NCBI GenBank assembly: GCA_015680685.1
Contig: MNCI01035238.1
Location: 532,922-596,921 of the forward strand
Direction: 5' to 3'
Source: Gnetum montanum
Taxonomy: Eukaryota; Streptophyta; Gnetopsida; Gnetales; Gnetaceae
DNA length: 64,000 bases
Part shown: piece after piece, positions 10,534-22,440 of the stretch
How the letters are laid out: each line of letters begins with the position of its first letter
How positions within the stretch are numbered: the first letter of the stretch is position 1
Notes under the pieces: model-generated
The model's input: only the letters and a program-made list of their open reading frames with translations
What the model was told of the DNA's origin: nothing
Databases searched by the model: none
Program-made: the position numbers and the translations under genes

Positions 10534-12011
10534 ATGATGAAAGAAACATCATACACCAAGCCATCAATGTTCAATGGGATTAACTTCATGTACTGAAAGG
10601 CTTAAATTTAAGGATTCTTTGAATCCATGGAGTTTAAAGTTTCAGAATTTATCCTAGAGGAATACATGCCATCCATCAATTGCATCACAAATGCTACAAA
10701 GCCAAGAAGCAATAGACTCAAGATGAAAAAGTTAAGTTTATGTTTGATTTCAAAGCTAAAAATTGTCTTTATTATGCTTTAAGTAAATTTGAATTTAATA
10801 GAGTAGTTAGGTGCAAAACTACAAAAGAGATTTCAGAAACTTTAGAAGCTACCTATGAAGGTACATCTATTGTTAAGCAATCCAAGCTTCTAGTTTTACA
10901 AAGTGAATAAGCTTAACAAAGAAGAAGGAACCATCTAAGCATGAAGCAAATAGTGAAGATAAATTGGCTCTCTTATCAGAAAGAGTTCAAAGACTACTAA
11001 CATGAAAAGGAAAGAGCTTTAATCAAACCGACATCAAAGGTAAAGAAAGAGGTAAAAATTTCAAAAATTCTAATCTTGATGCATATACTATAGAGTGTTG
11101 GGTTTATGGTGGTAGAGGCAATGTGGCTTCCGAATGTCCAAGTATTTGCAAGTTGCGAAAGTAGGATCCCTTCAATGCTAAAAAGAAAGGTTAAAATTTG
11201 TACTCAATATAGGATGAGGAATATAGTAGAGAAGAAATGAATGACACTTCTAAAAGGTCACATCTTATTTGTATGAACCTTACACATGAAGATCCTATAG
11301 TGGAAACTAAAGAATCTAAAGATACTCTTTAGGAAAGGTATGATTTATTGTATAATGAAATTATCTCCTTTCAGAGTTTTTGTATTAAGATGAAGAAGGC
11401 CTTAATTGACAAAGAATTAGAATTGTCTTAACTTAATCAAAAATTCTTTGGTCTCACATAAGAAAACTTAGACCTAGGAGCTGAGCATTAAAGACTAATG
11501 TTTTTCCTTGAGTAGATTGTCAAAGAACTTGCAAATATAAAGCTTATCAATGAAAGAATTGCAAAAGGGAAAGAGAATCTATGAATTGTGCTGGGACAAG
11601 GAAGAGATCCAAATAACAAGAGTGGATTGAAAATTCACTTGCAAAATAAGGCATCCTCAAGTCCTTCACCTAAATGGGAGTATATACGAAGGTTTGATGA
11701 TCTTGCACAAGAAAGAAAAATCAAGTGTTATTATTGTAGAAGTTATGGGCATAAATAATCAAGTTATATATTAAAGATAAAACATTATAACATGACTCCT
11801 TGATCTTATCAGAAAATGCCTCATACGAATTTCATGGAGGTTAAAATGATTTAGAGAATTAAGACAAAAAAAGAAGAAGAAAGAAAAAATACCACAAGGA
11901 AGGATCAAATATCTGGAAAGTAAAAATATCTAATGATTACAAAGGAGGGACTTTGAAGAGAACCTCATCATAAATCTACTTGAGCAAAACATCTTCCTAA
12001 GGGCAAGCAAG
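10534..12011 (+). pseudogene. gag: Copia-A gag remnant
   Basis: The frame opening at ATG 10,534 reads KPSMFNGINFMY, then ESMEFKVSEFILEEYMP, matching the start of the Copia-B gag (FDGINFAYQKAW, FKFMEFEVWQF). Part of the central gag domain is deleted near 10,920 compared with Copia-B. A degraded zinc knuckle (CWVYGGRGNVASEC) lies at about 11,097 and a second CCHC-like motif (CYYCRSYGHK) at about 11,730. Stops and frameshifts are frequent. Gag packages element RNA; this copy cannot make a full protein. Confidence 0.75.
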
Positions 12012-12550
12012 GTAAGTCTGGGTAAGTATTAGTAAGTATTTTTACTTGACATACATTATGTTACAATTGTATTAGCTCTTTTTGTTATGATTATCCTTGG
12101 TAGCATCCTTTGAAAAACCCTCATACCTCTCACCTTGTTCATCTATTCTTATTAGTTTGAAAAGAACCCACTTAATGTTGGAATGTTCCACTTTTTTATG
12201 GAACATTCCAACCACAGTGTAAACCCTATCAAGGATGTCATCTATTTAAAGCAATCATTCATTTTTTTTCCTTTTTCATTCCATTCCAAGCCTTCGACAT
12301 CCTAGCACATTTGACTAGGATGTCATCCTTGGTACATCTCCACTCTATTTAGTTGAAATCCATGGTGCACAAGAAGATTGGAACTTCAAGGTAGCCTTCT
12401 TGCAAGTGCAAAGGTATTAAAGGTGCATCTTCAAGTCAAGTAATCTCATATCAATCACAGTTTTGTTCAATAGATGTCCAGTACAGATTTGAGGTAACTC
12501 ATTCTATATCTATTATTAGTGAATAAAGTATTAGTTTTTAGCAGCACTAA
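12012..12550 (+). promoter_or_regulatory. Splice-donor-like site and hairpin between gag and the second ORF
   Basis: AAG/GTAAGT at 12,009-12,017 is followed by two further GTAAGT copies. The same AAG/GTAAGT stands at the same place in Copia-B (63,949), so it is conserved. At 12,178-12,211 there is a perfect hairpin with 13-bp arms (TTGGAATGTTCCA) and an 8-base loop; each arm contains GAA-NN-TTC, the heat-shock-element unit. A TATA-like CTATTTAAAGC follows near 12,240. Either splicing or an internal promoter could have served the downstream ORF. Confidence 0.45.
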
Positions 12551-12554
12551 CAAC

Positions 12555-13763
12555 AAGTGCTAATAGCTCATTTTGAAGTAACTGGATGGGATTCCATTAT
12601 TTCCATGACTTATTGTATATTGAAAATTTTGATTAAGGATTTTTATGGTAATATATTGATTACAAATTTTGCTGTTAGGGCATTTACATTTGTTATTAGG
12701 GGAATTTCATTTGAAATTTCTCCTCAAGTTATGAAATTTACATCTATTATTAGGGGCATTTACTTATTATTAATTCCATAAATGACATTTTTACTGATTG
12801 GGTTATTCTAGTGTCTCATGATGAATTTTGTGATGCTATATTTAGTAGCTCTGTTTCCTTGAGAAGTGGGAAAGCATATAGATGGCAAATGTCCTAAGAT
12901 TCTTCCACCCTCTCCCTCACTATTATGTATAATATCATTGTAAAAGGAAAAATTTACAATTATTTTTTACCATCTCAAGCTTTTATTCTATATTTTCGAC
13001 TAACTAGGAAGTTGTTAAATTTAGAACACATTATTTGCAAGGATGTGTTAGGGATTTTTACCCATGAGAGGATTTATGGACATCCTCTCCTCATCATTCA
13101 TCAAGCATGTGTCCCTATTCTAGATCTACCTCTTCTTAAAGAGAAGAAAAGTCTTGTTGAGTTCTCTAAGAAAAGTAGTACAACTCATACTAGAACTAAA
13201 GTTCTAGCTCTTACCTCTTAGAAGGCACATAAAAAGTAGGTAACGTCTTCACCTAAGGCCTCTCCTTAGCTAAGGAGGTCCAAATTAGTTAGTGCATAGA
13301 TGGGTTCTTGCTTGAAGAAGGCTCTAAAGTCTATTGGAAAAATCTTTGGGAAGATTGAATGGAATCTCTCTTACCTTCATAATAAAATGGATACATCAAG
13401 CCTTTTCCCTCCTCCAAATGGTTAGAAATTTGAGAAGATCATTACTCATTAGATGGATAATGATGAGGATATACCTAACATAGCTAGACATTCTATAGTG
13501 ACAAGGCCACCATAATAATATGATTTAGGTATTACATCTAACTCAAAGGATCTACTAGCACAACTAGCTCATGCCCAAGGGAAGCCCTTTCCTCACATCT
13601 AGTATCCTAGACCAAGTGCATTCATGTAGGGGGGAGTCTTCTAAAAGAATCTCCAAACATTTTAGGAGTGAGGATGCACCATAGTCATTTGAGCAATAGG
13701 CAATGAAGAGTATTTTTGGTCTAGCTACTTAATAGAAGCAAGTAACTCCCAAGACATACTAGC
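12555..13763 (+). pseudogene. Copia-A second ORF, unknown protein
   Basis: From about 12,780 one frame is coherent (NSINDIFTDWVILVSHDEF, RLTRKLLNLEHIICKDVLGI, HSIVTRPP), with stops almost only at TAG/TAA positions where Gln would fit. The late part is rich in Gln, Ser, Lys and Pro. The frame is broken by Tat-2 and continues, with a frameshift, at 50,689. I do not recognise the family. Its place after gag and before the PPT resembles the extra or envelope-like ORF of Sirevirus-type copia elements, but no membrane segment is obvious. Confidence 0.5.
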
Positions 13764-13768
13764 ATAAG

Positions 13769-15324
13769 TATGGCGACCGAAAACGTCGATGGTTGGAAAC
13801 ACCAAGAGGTTGTTAGGTGAACAGTTTTAACCTCAGATCCGTGCGAGGGCCGTACTAGATACAACAAAAGTGGGGCACCCTAAACGATCTGGTCAATCAA
13901 ATAGGGACTTAATCGGTGTAACTTAACCTTACGTGAACATTGATTAAATGCGGAATACGTGAGGTGTAACCGATGATTAATAAATGCAGGAATGTAGAAA
14001 ATAATGCTAAACAATGACAACAATGAAGAAATAATAGAATAAGCTAGGGCAAGGAAATGCATCGTCGCAAAATCAAGGGTTTGATTCTCTTCCTTGTTTG
14101 AAGTATGCAACAAGTTACACAGCGCTGGAGGCGCACAAGGACTTCAAGAATGACCAAAATGCTCAAAATGTGCCAATTGTGCCTTTGAATAAGGACTTAA
14201 AAGCAAATAGTACAAAAAATGCCAATGCAAAGAGCTAATTCCAAATGCCAAAGCAAAATGCCAACTCAAGATGGTCAACAATTGCTAAGCTTGCTGACAA
14301 AAATTTGCCAACTGCTCTCTTCAATGCAAAAATGCTCATTCTTTCTACAAAAAATCCAACCCTTTGACCATTGTTTGTAGGGGTATTTATAGGACTAGGA
14401 GCAAGCAAGAAATAATGCTTGGGCATCATGTGTCTTGGACCCATAAGATGCTGACATGCCCTTACTACAAAGATATGAAAAACCAGTTATGAAATTGCTA
14501 TGTTGCAACCATGTTGTCAAAACTGCTCATGCTGGGATCCAGTGTGCTAACAACATAAGTAAGGAATGCAGCATGTTGAAGTATCGTAGCTGCTTTCTAC
14601 ACTACATAGCATAGCACGTCGGCATAGCGTAGCTGCTTGCTATGTTGTGCTATGCTATGTAGCGTAACACAACGTAGCCACCGGTTTGAGAAAGAAACTT
14701 ATGCTGAAGTCAAAAACTATTGCTGAAAGCCTTGACACATGTGAGGTTAGCTTTTGAAGCACTTTGTTAATTTGCATACTTGCTATGCTATGCTACGCTA
14801 TGTAGCGTAGCATAGCATAGCAGCAAATGTAATTCAAACTCCTGTTAAAACTGCGATGAGAAAACTCTGCTTGTTTTGCCCTTGCTATGCTATATAGCAC
14901 AGCATAGCGTAGAACCTTGTGTTGGTTGAATTTTGGTTTTTCTTTGCGTGAATATCTTGCCAAACTTGTATTCAGACACTTGATTAATTTCTTGAATGCT
15001 TGCTACATTGTGGGGCATAGCATAGTGTAGCGGACTTCTCCACTAGAAAACTTGCTGAATTGTTTTCTCCATCTTGAGCATCACTGACAACTCCAAGCAT
15101 GGTTTTTGAGTAGAATGTCAGCCAAGTGAAACACCCAGGTGGGTAGGCTAGAGAGTCCATCAGGCCTGTCAGCTCTAGTGGTAGAAAACTTGCCAAACTG
15201 AATAGTCTAACCTCAGTGCTTATGTTTCCTGCCAAACTATCATGAGGCTACACTAGTGAAAATGTTTGCGTCAGTTCGAAGACCCTGGTAAAGTAAGAGT
15301 GCCTTGAAATTTTATGGTGTTTCA
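13769..15324 (-). repeat. 3' LTR of Tat-2
   Basis: 1,556 bp; on the minus strand it starts TGAAACACC and ends GGTCGCCATA (final CA now TA). TATA box at 14,386-14,393 (minus). It is full of GCTAYGC / GCRTAGC words, including a perfect 42-bp palindrome at 14,781-14,822. Confidence 0.92.
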
Positions 15325-15340
15325 TTGGCCCCTCTTTGTC
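15325..15340 (-). other. Polypurine tract of Tat-2
   Basis: The minus strand reads GACAAAGAGGGGCCAA directly before the LTR. The same tract precedes the Tat-1 3' LTR at 34,364-34,379. Confidence 0.85.
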
Positions 15341-16690
15341 AACGTTTGGAGGATGAGCTTGAGAGACACCGATAAAGAATACGAAACACCATGAAAGACA
15401 TGACGCTAACATCACTCCTTAGTACTTGTCAAGATTTTTCTTAGCTACACTTGAGAGTGCTAGGATAACCATGTAGGGAAGGGGCAAAGGGTGGAGCTGT
15501 GAAGGCAGTTTCAGGAAGGGAAAGAAGTAGCAATGTTGTCCCTCATCGAAGTTCTTGTGAGGGAGTTGATATGCATGAGCATATTTCTTTTACAAGTTTC
15601 TAACCTCTCATCAGAATGCTTAGAGACGGTCATTGAGAAACAGCTGATTTGCCATTTTTTTTAGGCACGTTCTTTTTTTTACTTTTGCATGAGCTTTTGC
15701 TCTTCTACGCTTTTCTTTTGCTATTTTTCCATTTTCATTTGCAACAACCTTATTGTTGTAGGATAGGTGTTTCTTTCCTAGGATGAGTTGCATTACATCC
15801 ACATGGAGCTTTAACTTGCCTATAGATGCTTCCCATGTGGTGAGTTGCATTACGCGCATCATGGACTTTGTAGTTGAGCATATGGAAGGGCTTTACAGGC
15901 ATTGGGAAAATTGATAAAAGAGGTATGAGAAGTAGAATTATGAGTGTAAGGAACCAGGTAAAGGAGGTTAAGGGGGAGGATAAGATGTGCACTCCAAAGT
16001 AGCCAAGCGAGTCAGGACAGCCACCTTGGAATGATGTAGTATCCTGCCGTCATGGCGAAATGCACCCTTGACTGACACCCCTTCGACCTGCACCCTGTAA
16101 ACACAACAAAAAGAAAACCAAAAGAAACAGCCATCAAGTAAAATGAAGGCAAAGGTCTTGCTTGTTTAGACACTATTGGAACGCTAAAAATTGTTGCTGA
16201 GCCTTGTAATGTCCAAACCAAGAAGGCCAGTGGCAGTTTTGGCAACATCAGCGTGGAGTAGTTGGCACCGAGGCAACTAGGAATTGTTGTGATGCGAGTG
16301 TTCAGGAGTTCCTGCCCAAGGAAAACATTATGTAGTTTAGCTGTAAGGTGAGATACCTAACAGCTAAACATCTTTTGGGCTTGGGTGCTAGCGGTGGCTG
16401 GAGGATAGCAACTTTCTAGTTGGGCCATAATAGTGCTAGGACTCCAACAGCAAGCGCTAACCACAGAAGCTACTGCCAGGGCAAAGGGCCATGGTAGCGG
16501 TAGCTCTGGAAGGTCAGCAAGATCTCATGCAACATCTACAAAGGATCAGCAATATGCTATGGGCAATGGCATTGCACATATTCTAGAGAGTGTTTTCTTT
16601 GCATCATGAATTGCATTCTAGAATTGCAATGCCTCACCCTGTGTTGGAACTATGCACACTTGCTTACTTGATGAGTCATGGATACATGCT
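15341..16690 (-). other. Tat-2 3' untranslated region
   Basis: Similar along its length to 33,016-34,364 of Tat-1. No pol-like reading. It holds one short frame open in both copies (16,012-16,248 minus, 78 codons; 33,471-33,698 plus in Tat-1, 75 codons; shared pieces LAFLVWT and KQARPLPSF). That frame has no recognised family and may simply be shared ancestry. Confidence 0.6.
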
Positions 16691-16694
16691 GAGG

Positions 16695-17080
16695 ACATGA
16701 TGTGAACCCAGTTTAAGGTCCTAGTAGACCATCTGATGTGCTATTTTAAGGTCTTAGTAGACCGTGGTGCACTAGTTTAAGGTCCTAGCAGACCGCTGTG
16801 CTAGTTTATCATTGTAGCGGATGGTCGCTGTGCTACTTTAAGGTCCTCGTAGACCGCTGTGCTAGTTTAAGATCATAGCAGACCATAATGCTAGTTTATC
16901 ATCATAGCAGATGGTGGTGATGCTAGTTTAAGGTCCTAGTAGACCTTCTGTGCCAGTTTAATGTCATAGTAGATAAGCTTTTCCAATTTTATGTCATGGT
17001 GGATGGTTTGTGCCAGTTTATAGTCATAGCAAATAAGCTTTGTCAGTTTTACATCGTAGTAGATAATTTCTTACCTTGCT
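16695..17080 (-). repeat. Minisatellite array before the Tat-2 3' LTR
   Basis: About ten degenerate units of roughly 35-40 bp, plus-strand core TTTAAGGTCCTAGTAGACC with GCTGTGCTAG between units. Each unit contains the dyad GGTC-N-GACC. It starts within a few bases of the integrase stop codon. Same family as arrays at 23,436, 28,640, 32,545, 39,355 and 44,505. Confidence 0.85.
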
Positions 17081-17086
17081 CATCCA

Positions 17087-17488
17087 TCAAATGTAGTATG
17101 GCTTGAGATATGAATGATACATGGGATTTGCAAACTCATTGCCATCCATGTCCACCAGCTTGAAGGCCCCATTCCCGTAGGCTTTTGTGACCATGAATGG
17201 ACCTTCCCAGTTTTCTGAGAATTTGTTCATATGCTCATGGACAGCCTTAAGAACGAGGTTCCCTTTTTTTATCGGTCATTGATGCGAGTTTGCATGATGC
17301 TTCTATTGTTGCCTATTTTGATATTGCTCTATGAGACTAAGTGTCTGCAGATGCTCCTCCTCTATGGAGTCGAGGTCAATGATCCTCGACTCGTTGTTCT
17401 GGGCTTCACTCATGACGTTTGACAGGATGATTCGAAGTGATGGTACCTATAGTTCAAGAGGTAACACCGCTTCTAACTCGTAAACAAG
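17087..17488 (-). pseudogene. pol: Tat-2 integrase C-terminal end, cut off by Tat-1
   Basis: The minus strand from the Tat-1 target site reads LVYELEAVLPLEL, NVMSEAQNNESRIIDLDSIEEEHL and then the C-terminal domain (GNLVLKAVHEHMNKFSENWE, GPFMVTKAYGNGAFKLVDMD), ending YYI-stop at 17,089-17,087. It continues in frame from 36,178. The domain follows the usual LVL-K-W-GP-V-GA-L pattern of Ty3/gypsy integrase tails. Confidence 0.88.
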
Positions 17489-17493
17489 ACTAT

Positions 17494-19253
17494 TGAAACA
17501 CCTTAAAATTTCAAGGCACTCTTGCTTCACCAAGGTCTTGGAAATGAGGCAAACATTTTCACAAGTGTAGCCTCATGACACTTTGGTAGGAAATGAATGC
17601 ACTCAGTTTGTACTATTTAGTTCGGCAAGTTTTCTACCTCTGAAGCTAATAGGCCCGATGGACTCTTCGGCCTACCCACCTGGATGTTTCACCTGGCTAA
17701 CAGTCTATTCAGAAACCATGCTTGGAGATGTCGATGGTGCTCAGGATGCGCTAAGCAATTTGGCAAGTTTTCTAGTGAAAACGTTTGCTATGCTATGTAG
17801 CATAGTAGGCCTCAGAAAATAGTTACTTAGGCAACCAAACTATTGTAGAATAGGATGCTATGCTATGCAGTGTAGCATAGCGTAGCAAAGGCAAAACAAA
17901 AAGGCTCAGCTTACCTAGTGATTCCAATTGCACTCGGCAAGCACTTTGACCTTAAAAATTTGTTTCCTTATTCAACTTCAAGTACTTAGCAAAGCTTCTC
18001 ATCAAGTGGCGAATTGAATGAAAAGCAAGATGTGCTGGCTGCTATGCTGTAGCATAGCATAGCATAGCGATGATACAAGAATAGCAAAAGATGTCTCAAA
18101 TGCAAGTTTAGCAAGTTCGAATTCTTTTTTTCGCAAAAGTTAAATTTACGGTTGTTAGCACAATCGGAGCCCTAAGCAAGCATTTGCAATTTCAACATGG
18201 GTCACAAATGAAATCAGCTACTACGCTATGCTACGTACTGTAGCATAGAAAAAATGCAAATCAAACTAAGTGTTGCATAAGTCGACCTGATGTGCGCCAA
18301 AGCTTCCAGCAGATGCAGTTGACTTCAACGCAAATTTCTTTTTCAAACTAGTGGCTATGTTGTGCTCTGCTACATAGGGTAGCACAGCGTAGCAAGCAGC
18401 TACGCTACACCAACATGCTATGCTACATAGCGTAGCACAACGTAGCAGGAAGCTATGCTACTTCAGTGTGCCTCATTCCTCGTTTGCATTGTTGGCATAT
18501 TTGATTCCAACATCTTCAGTTTCAGTAGCGTAATTGAAGTGTGACAAGTTCACGATCGATTTTGCATGCTCATGTAGTGTGGACACGTCAGCATTTCGTG
18601 GGTCTAGGACACGTGTCATCTAAGCCTCATTTCTTGCATGCTCCTAGTCCTATAAATACCCTAATGAGCAACACTCAAAGGGTTGGCAATTTTGAGCATT
18701 GTTGGCATTGGTTGGAAAATTAGCGATTTAAAGGGTTGACAAATTTTAGCAGTTGGCATTTCTAGTAGTGGCACTTGGCATTAGCTTTTTTCTTGTTGGA
18801 ATTTTCTATGGTTGGCTCTTAAGCTTGTACTCGAAAATATAGTTGAGGCATTTCTAGCATTATGGTCATTCTTGGACCCTTTGTGTGCCTCCGGCATTGT
18901 ATAACTTGTTATACACTTTCAAGAAAAGAAGAAAATAAAACCCAAGACTTTGTGGTGTTATATTCTCTCATCCTAGTTACTTTGTTATTTCTATATCGTC
19001 ATCACTGTTCAGCATCATTTTCTTTATTATTGCATTTATTAATCATTGGTCAAATCTCATGTATTTCACACTTAAAATGATGTTTACATAAGGTTAAGTT
19101 AAATCGACTAAGTCCTTGTCTGATCGACAAGACCATTCAAGGCACCCTATTTCCGTTTTTATTTAGCACAGCCCTTGCATGGATCCAAGGTTAAGACTAT
19201 TCACTCGATGACCTCTCAGTGTTTTCTAGCCACCGAGGTTTTTGTTCACTATA
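17494..19253 (+). repeat. 5' LTR of Tat-1
   Basis: 1,760 bp, TGAAACACC to TTCACTATA (terminal CA now TA). TATAAATA at 18,651-18,658. Upstream are CACGTC (about 18,585) and a G-box/ABRE-like ACACGTGTC (about 18,609). Clusters of GCTAYGC palindromes occur at about 17,790, 17,850, 18,040, 18,220 and 18,355-18,460. Confidence 0.93.
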
Positions 19254-19259
19254 GTTTTT

Positions 19260-19278
19260 TGGCGCTAGAAGGAGGGCC
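19260..19278 (+). other. Primer-binding site of Tat-1
   Basis: TGGCGCTAGAAGGAGGGCC follows the LTR after a 6-base spacer (GTTTTT). Tat-2 has TGGTGCTAGAAGGAGGGCC at the same place. Conservation and the TGGYGC start support a PBS; I cannot name the tRNA. Confidence 0.7.
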
Positions 19279-19495
19279 TTTTGTGCTTTTCCATGTTTCA
19301 CGATATTCTTGCATGCATTCTGTACCCCATCACGCACTAGCATAAACCTGACATAATTTTGCGATTGTTTATGCATCGTGTGGTGTAGATCGGTCACTCC
19401 AACAGTTCCTCTGGAATCCTGCAGGATAGAAATCCTCTGATTGCTACTTGATTTCCTTGTTTCCCTCATTTGCAAACCATTTTATCTTTAAAACA

Positions 19496-22440
19496 ATGAT
19501 TTCCTCAAGCATCACAGTTACTACCTCTAACGCTGAGGTTCCCATTTTAGTTTAAGGCATCATAGGTGCCGAGCAGCTACCCAGCCCAGTGCTGGGGCCA
19601 CATCGATTTCTCAGGATCCAAAATCAAGGACCTGAGGGCTTGGCTCAGTAATACGAGTAGCATAACTTTATCTATGCTAACGTTCAGGAAAATCTGCCCT
19701 TAGATGCACAAAAACTCAAAGACAAACGTATCTTCGAGTTTGCCTACTACAATGGGAGGGAATTTTTTCCCACCTCTGGCATTTCCATCCCTCTGATGTA
19801 AACCCATCAGTGGCTCATAGATCAGCTGATGGGGTTGACTAGGTCTAGGGAGTCGCAAGACACGACGTCTCACCATGATGAGGTGTTCCAAGATAGGGAA
19901 GAGGAACTAGATTCCCAGTCTCAGGGTGGGGGTCAAACTAACCCTACCACCACTCCTCCCAGCCTATCTTTCTAGACAAAATTGCTCTCTACCACTAGTC
20001 CCTTTATGATCACATCCGCACCCTCACAAACCGTAATTCCATCGGTGACAGGTAGCCATGCCATGCCATTGGCATATCAACATGCCTACTCCCTTGTCTC
20101 ATTCTCAGCTACTACCCCTCCATAAACTATTCACCAATCCATTCTTGTATCGCATCATGCACCAATCACAGCTACCCTGCCCTACGTTCACACAGTACCT
20201 ACATCATAGTTGCATGTAGTTTCCGCATCCATTCCTGTGTCTACACCTATCCCACCATCAGTGATGGGCCTAGGCCCATCCACATGGTGGACCCCATTCA
20301 CTTCTCCTCCTGTTTCATAACCATCGCAAATGTCCCACTACATTAGCCACCAAACGTACCAAGTCCTGCAAATGGTACAACCAAGCATAGGAATATGGTC
20401 TACCACACTGGCCACACAAATGGCTTACCCCATGGCACAACTAGTGGTTGCTGCTCCAATAGCACTACCTACCACGTGGTGGATAGCACAAGCAACACCG
20501 TTCATAGGGGCCATCCCAACGGCACTGCCTATGAGTCACGTCTCTACCCCTGCCATGCCACAGATGGAAGCTACCTCAGAAACTCCCCAACCATCCACAT
20601 CATTCCCAGGTCTGGATCAACCATTCTAGCTTATCCAGACACTTACTGAGGAAATTAAACACCTCAAGGTTGCTGGTTTTGACAGGGTACAAGTCATGGA
20701 TTTCTACCATGACAATCCCATCAGCCCAATAGTCCCCATGTTAACACTACCCCCGAGATGTCGCTCCCTCATTTTACTAAATACAATGGGGAAGGTGATC
20801 CCAGTGCCCATCTTGTTACATTTAGATCTGAATCCCTTCTTTTGCAATAATGGTCGCACACAGTCATCCGTGTCTTTACTATGTCTCTAATGGGGAAAGC
20901 CCTAGACTGGTACCGCGTTCTTCCACGCTCCTCCATCTCAACCCTAGAGGAGCTCCTGACCTAGTTCGTAACACGTTTCAAGTACAACTTGAGACCAAAA
21001 GTTATGCTAGATTAGCTAATGAGCGTGAAGCAAGATCCACTGGAACCAGTCAGGAAATTCATACAACAGTAGAGTGCTACCCTTAATGAAATCCATGAGC
21101 CCATAGCGGAGGCCCATCTACTGGCAATTTTTAAGGGTGCAGTGAACGACTTCATTAAGTTCAAACTGTACTACCTCGCTTCATGAACTCTTAGCCAAGC
21201 TTTCGCTTAGACCAAGAGCATACAAGATGCAGCCAAGGCAAGCAAAGACCCAGCCTATGTTACATACAATAACACCTTTGCAAAGAAGGATAAAGACAAG
21301 GGTAAGCCTGCAACAGCCACAGTGGCTGCTGTGGCAAACAAAGGAAAACCCAAAAACAATAATAATGAGAAGGTGGCCACACTAGCAACTAACCTCGCAC
21401 CTATACTAGGCAAAACAACACAACCTTTGACATCCCCACCTGAAGCATCCGCACAACCTAAGCCTAAATTTGAGTGTAAAGATCACTCTAAGTACACTCC
21501 ACTACCCGTCAAGCCTTCAGAACTTCTAAAGTAATTACTGGGGGAGGGATACATCCAACACAAGTGGATGTCAGAGGAGGTAGCCAAAAAACATCAACAG
21601 TGCTGCGAACTCCTTAGGAACCCCTCCTTGGCTTTTCCCAATGAGCCACCAATTCCTAAGAATTTTAGACTAGAGCAGTTCTGTAACTACCATCAGCAGT
21701 GTGGTCACAATACGTATTACTTCCTTGCATTAAAAGACAACATCCAAAGAATGATTGATCAAGGGAAACTGGTTCTAGATGAAAGCAACCCAATACGTAC
21801 CGAAAATCAATCTCTATATGTCTATATGAATCCTCTTAACACCAACAACACTGGTTACATTATCAACACTATCGATGTTAACAGTAACCCTAAATCATCC
21901 CAATGGCCATTTATGGTTCGTGTGCCTTAGCGTAGTGCACCAACACCACTGGTGGCTAAGAAAACTCCATAGCAACCGTTTGTCCTGAGAGTCCCTTTCT
22001 GGACATCCACCCTTGCACCACCTGTAAGCAAAACCGCACCACCATCGACCACATTAACACTGTTAGCACCATTCATCATTAGGGGGCCAAGCCAATCAAT
22101 CGTCCCTACCCTGCATAAGGCAGCACCATAGCCTTCTCATCCAAAGAAACGAGAAGAGTGTTTAATAGGTGAGGCATCAACGAAATGTACCACCCCAAGT
22201 ACTTCCAAGCCTACGCCCTCGCCCTCTGCATCTACATCCTCGTTGCCAAAGGATGACGTTGCTACACATGCATGGTCATCGCCACCTTACCTGAAAGGGT
22301 CTAATCCCAGACTTGAAACTATCCCTCCTTGGAAAATTTTTCTCCTAGGATGAATGGAAGAGGAGAAAGGTAGTAAACATGAAAGTGGCCTAGAAATTTT
22401 AAGCGCTCTCACTCAGGTCAAGCAGGCTCTAAAGTAGAAA
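19496..22440 (+). pseudogene. gag: Tat-1 gag
   Basis: The start at 19,496 (MISSSITVTTSNAEVPI) is matched in Tat-2 (48,827). An N-terminal third rich in Pro, Thr, Ser and Gln (to about 20,640) precedes the gag core (PHFTKYNGEGDPSAHLVTF, GKALDWYRVLPRSSISTLEE, QDPLEPVRKFIQ), as in PF03732. Near 21,680-21,770 is the zinc-finger-like FCNYHQQCGHNTYYFLALKD followed by IQRMIDQGKL, the C-x2-H-x6-H-x4-C/LK-x-IQ motif of Tat/Ogre gag, with the last Cys changed. Stops and frameshifts inactivate it. The frame runs into protease. Confidence 0.88.

Noticed and set aside
6630-13763. TAG/TAA read as Gln (changed genetic code)
   Set aside because: Many intact CAA/CAG codons stand beside them, TGA also occurs at Arg sites, and sister copies have CAG, CAA or CGA at the same positions. 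Decay by deamination explains it better.
20330-20649. Separate small genes in the Pro/Thr-rich part of gag
   Set aside because: They are overlapping frames of one low-complexity gag N-terminal region also present in Tat-2.
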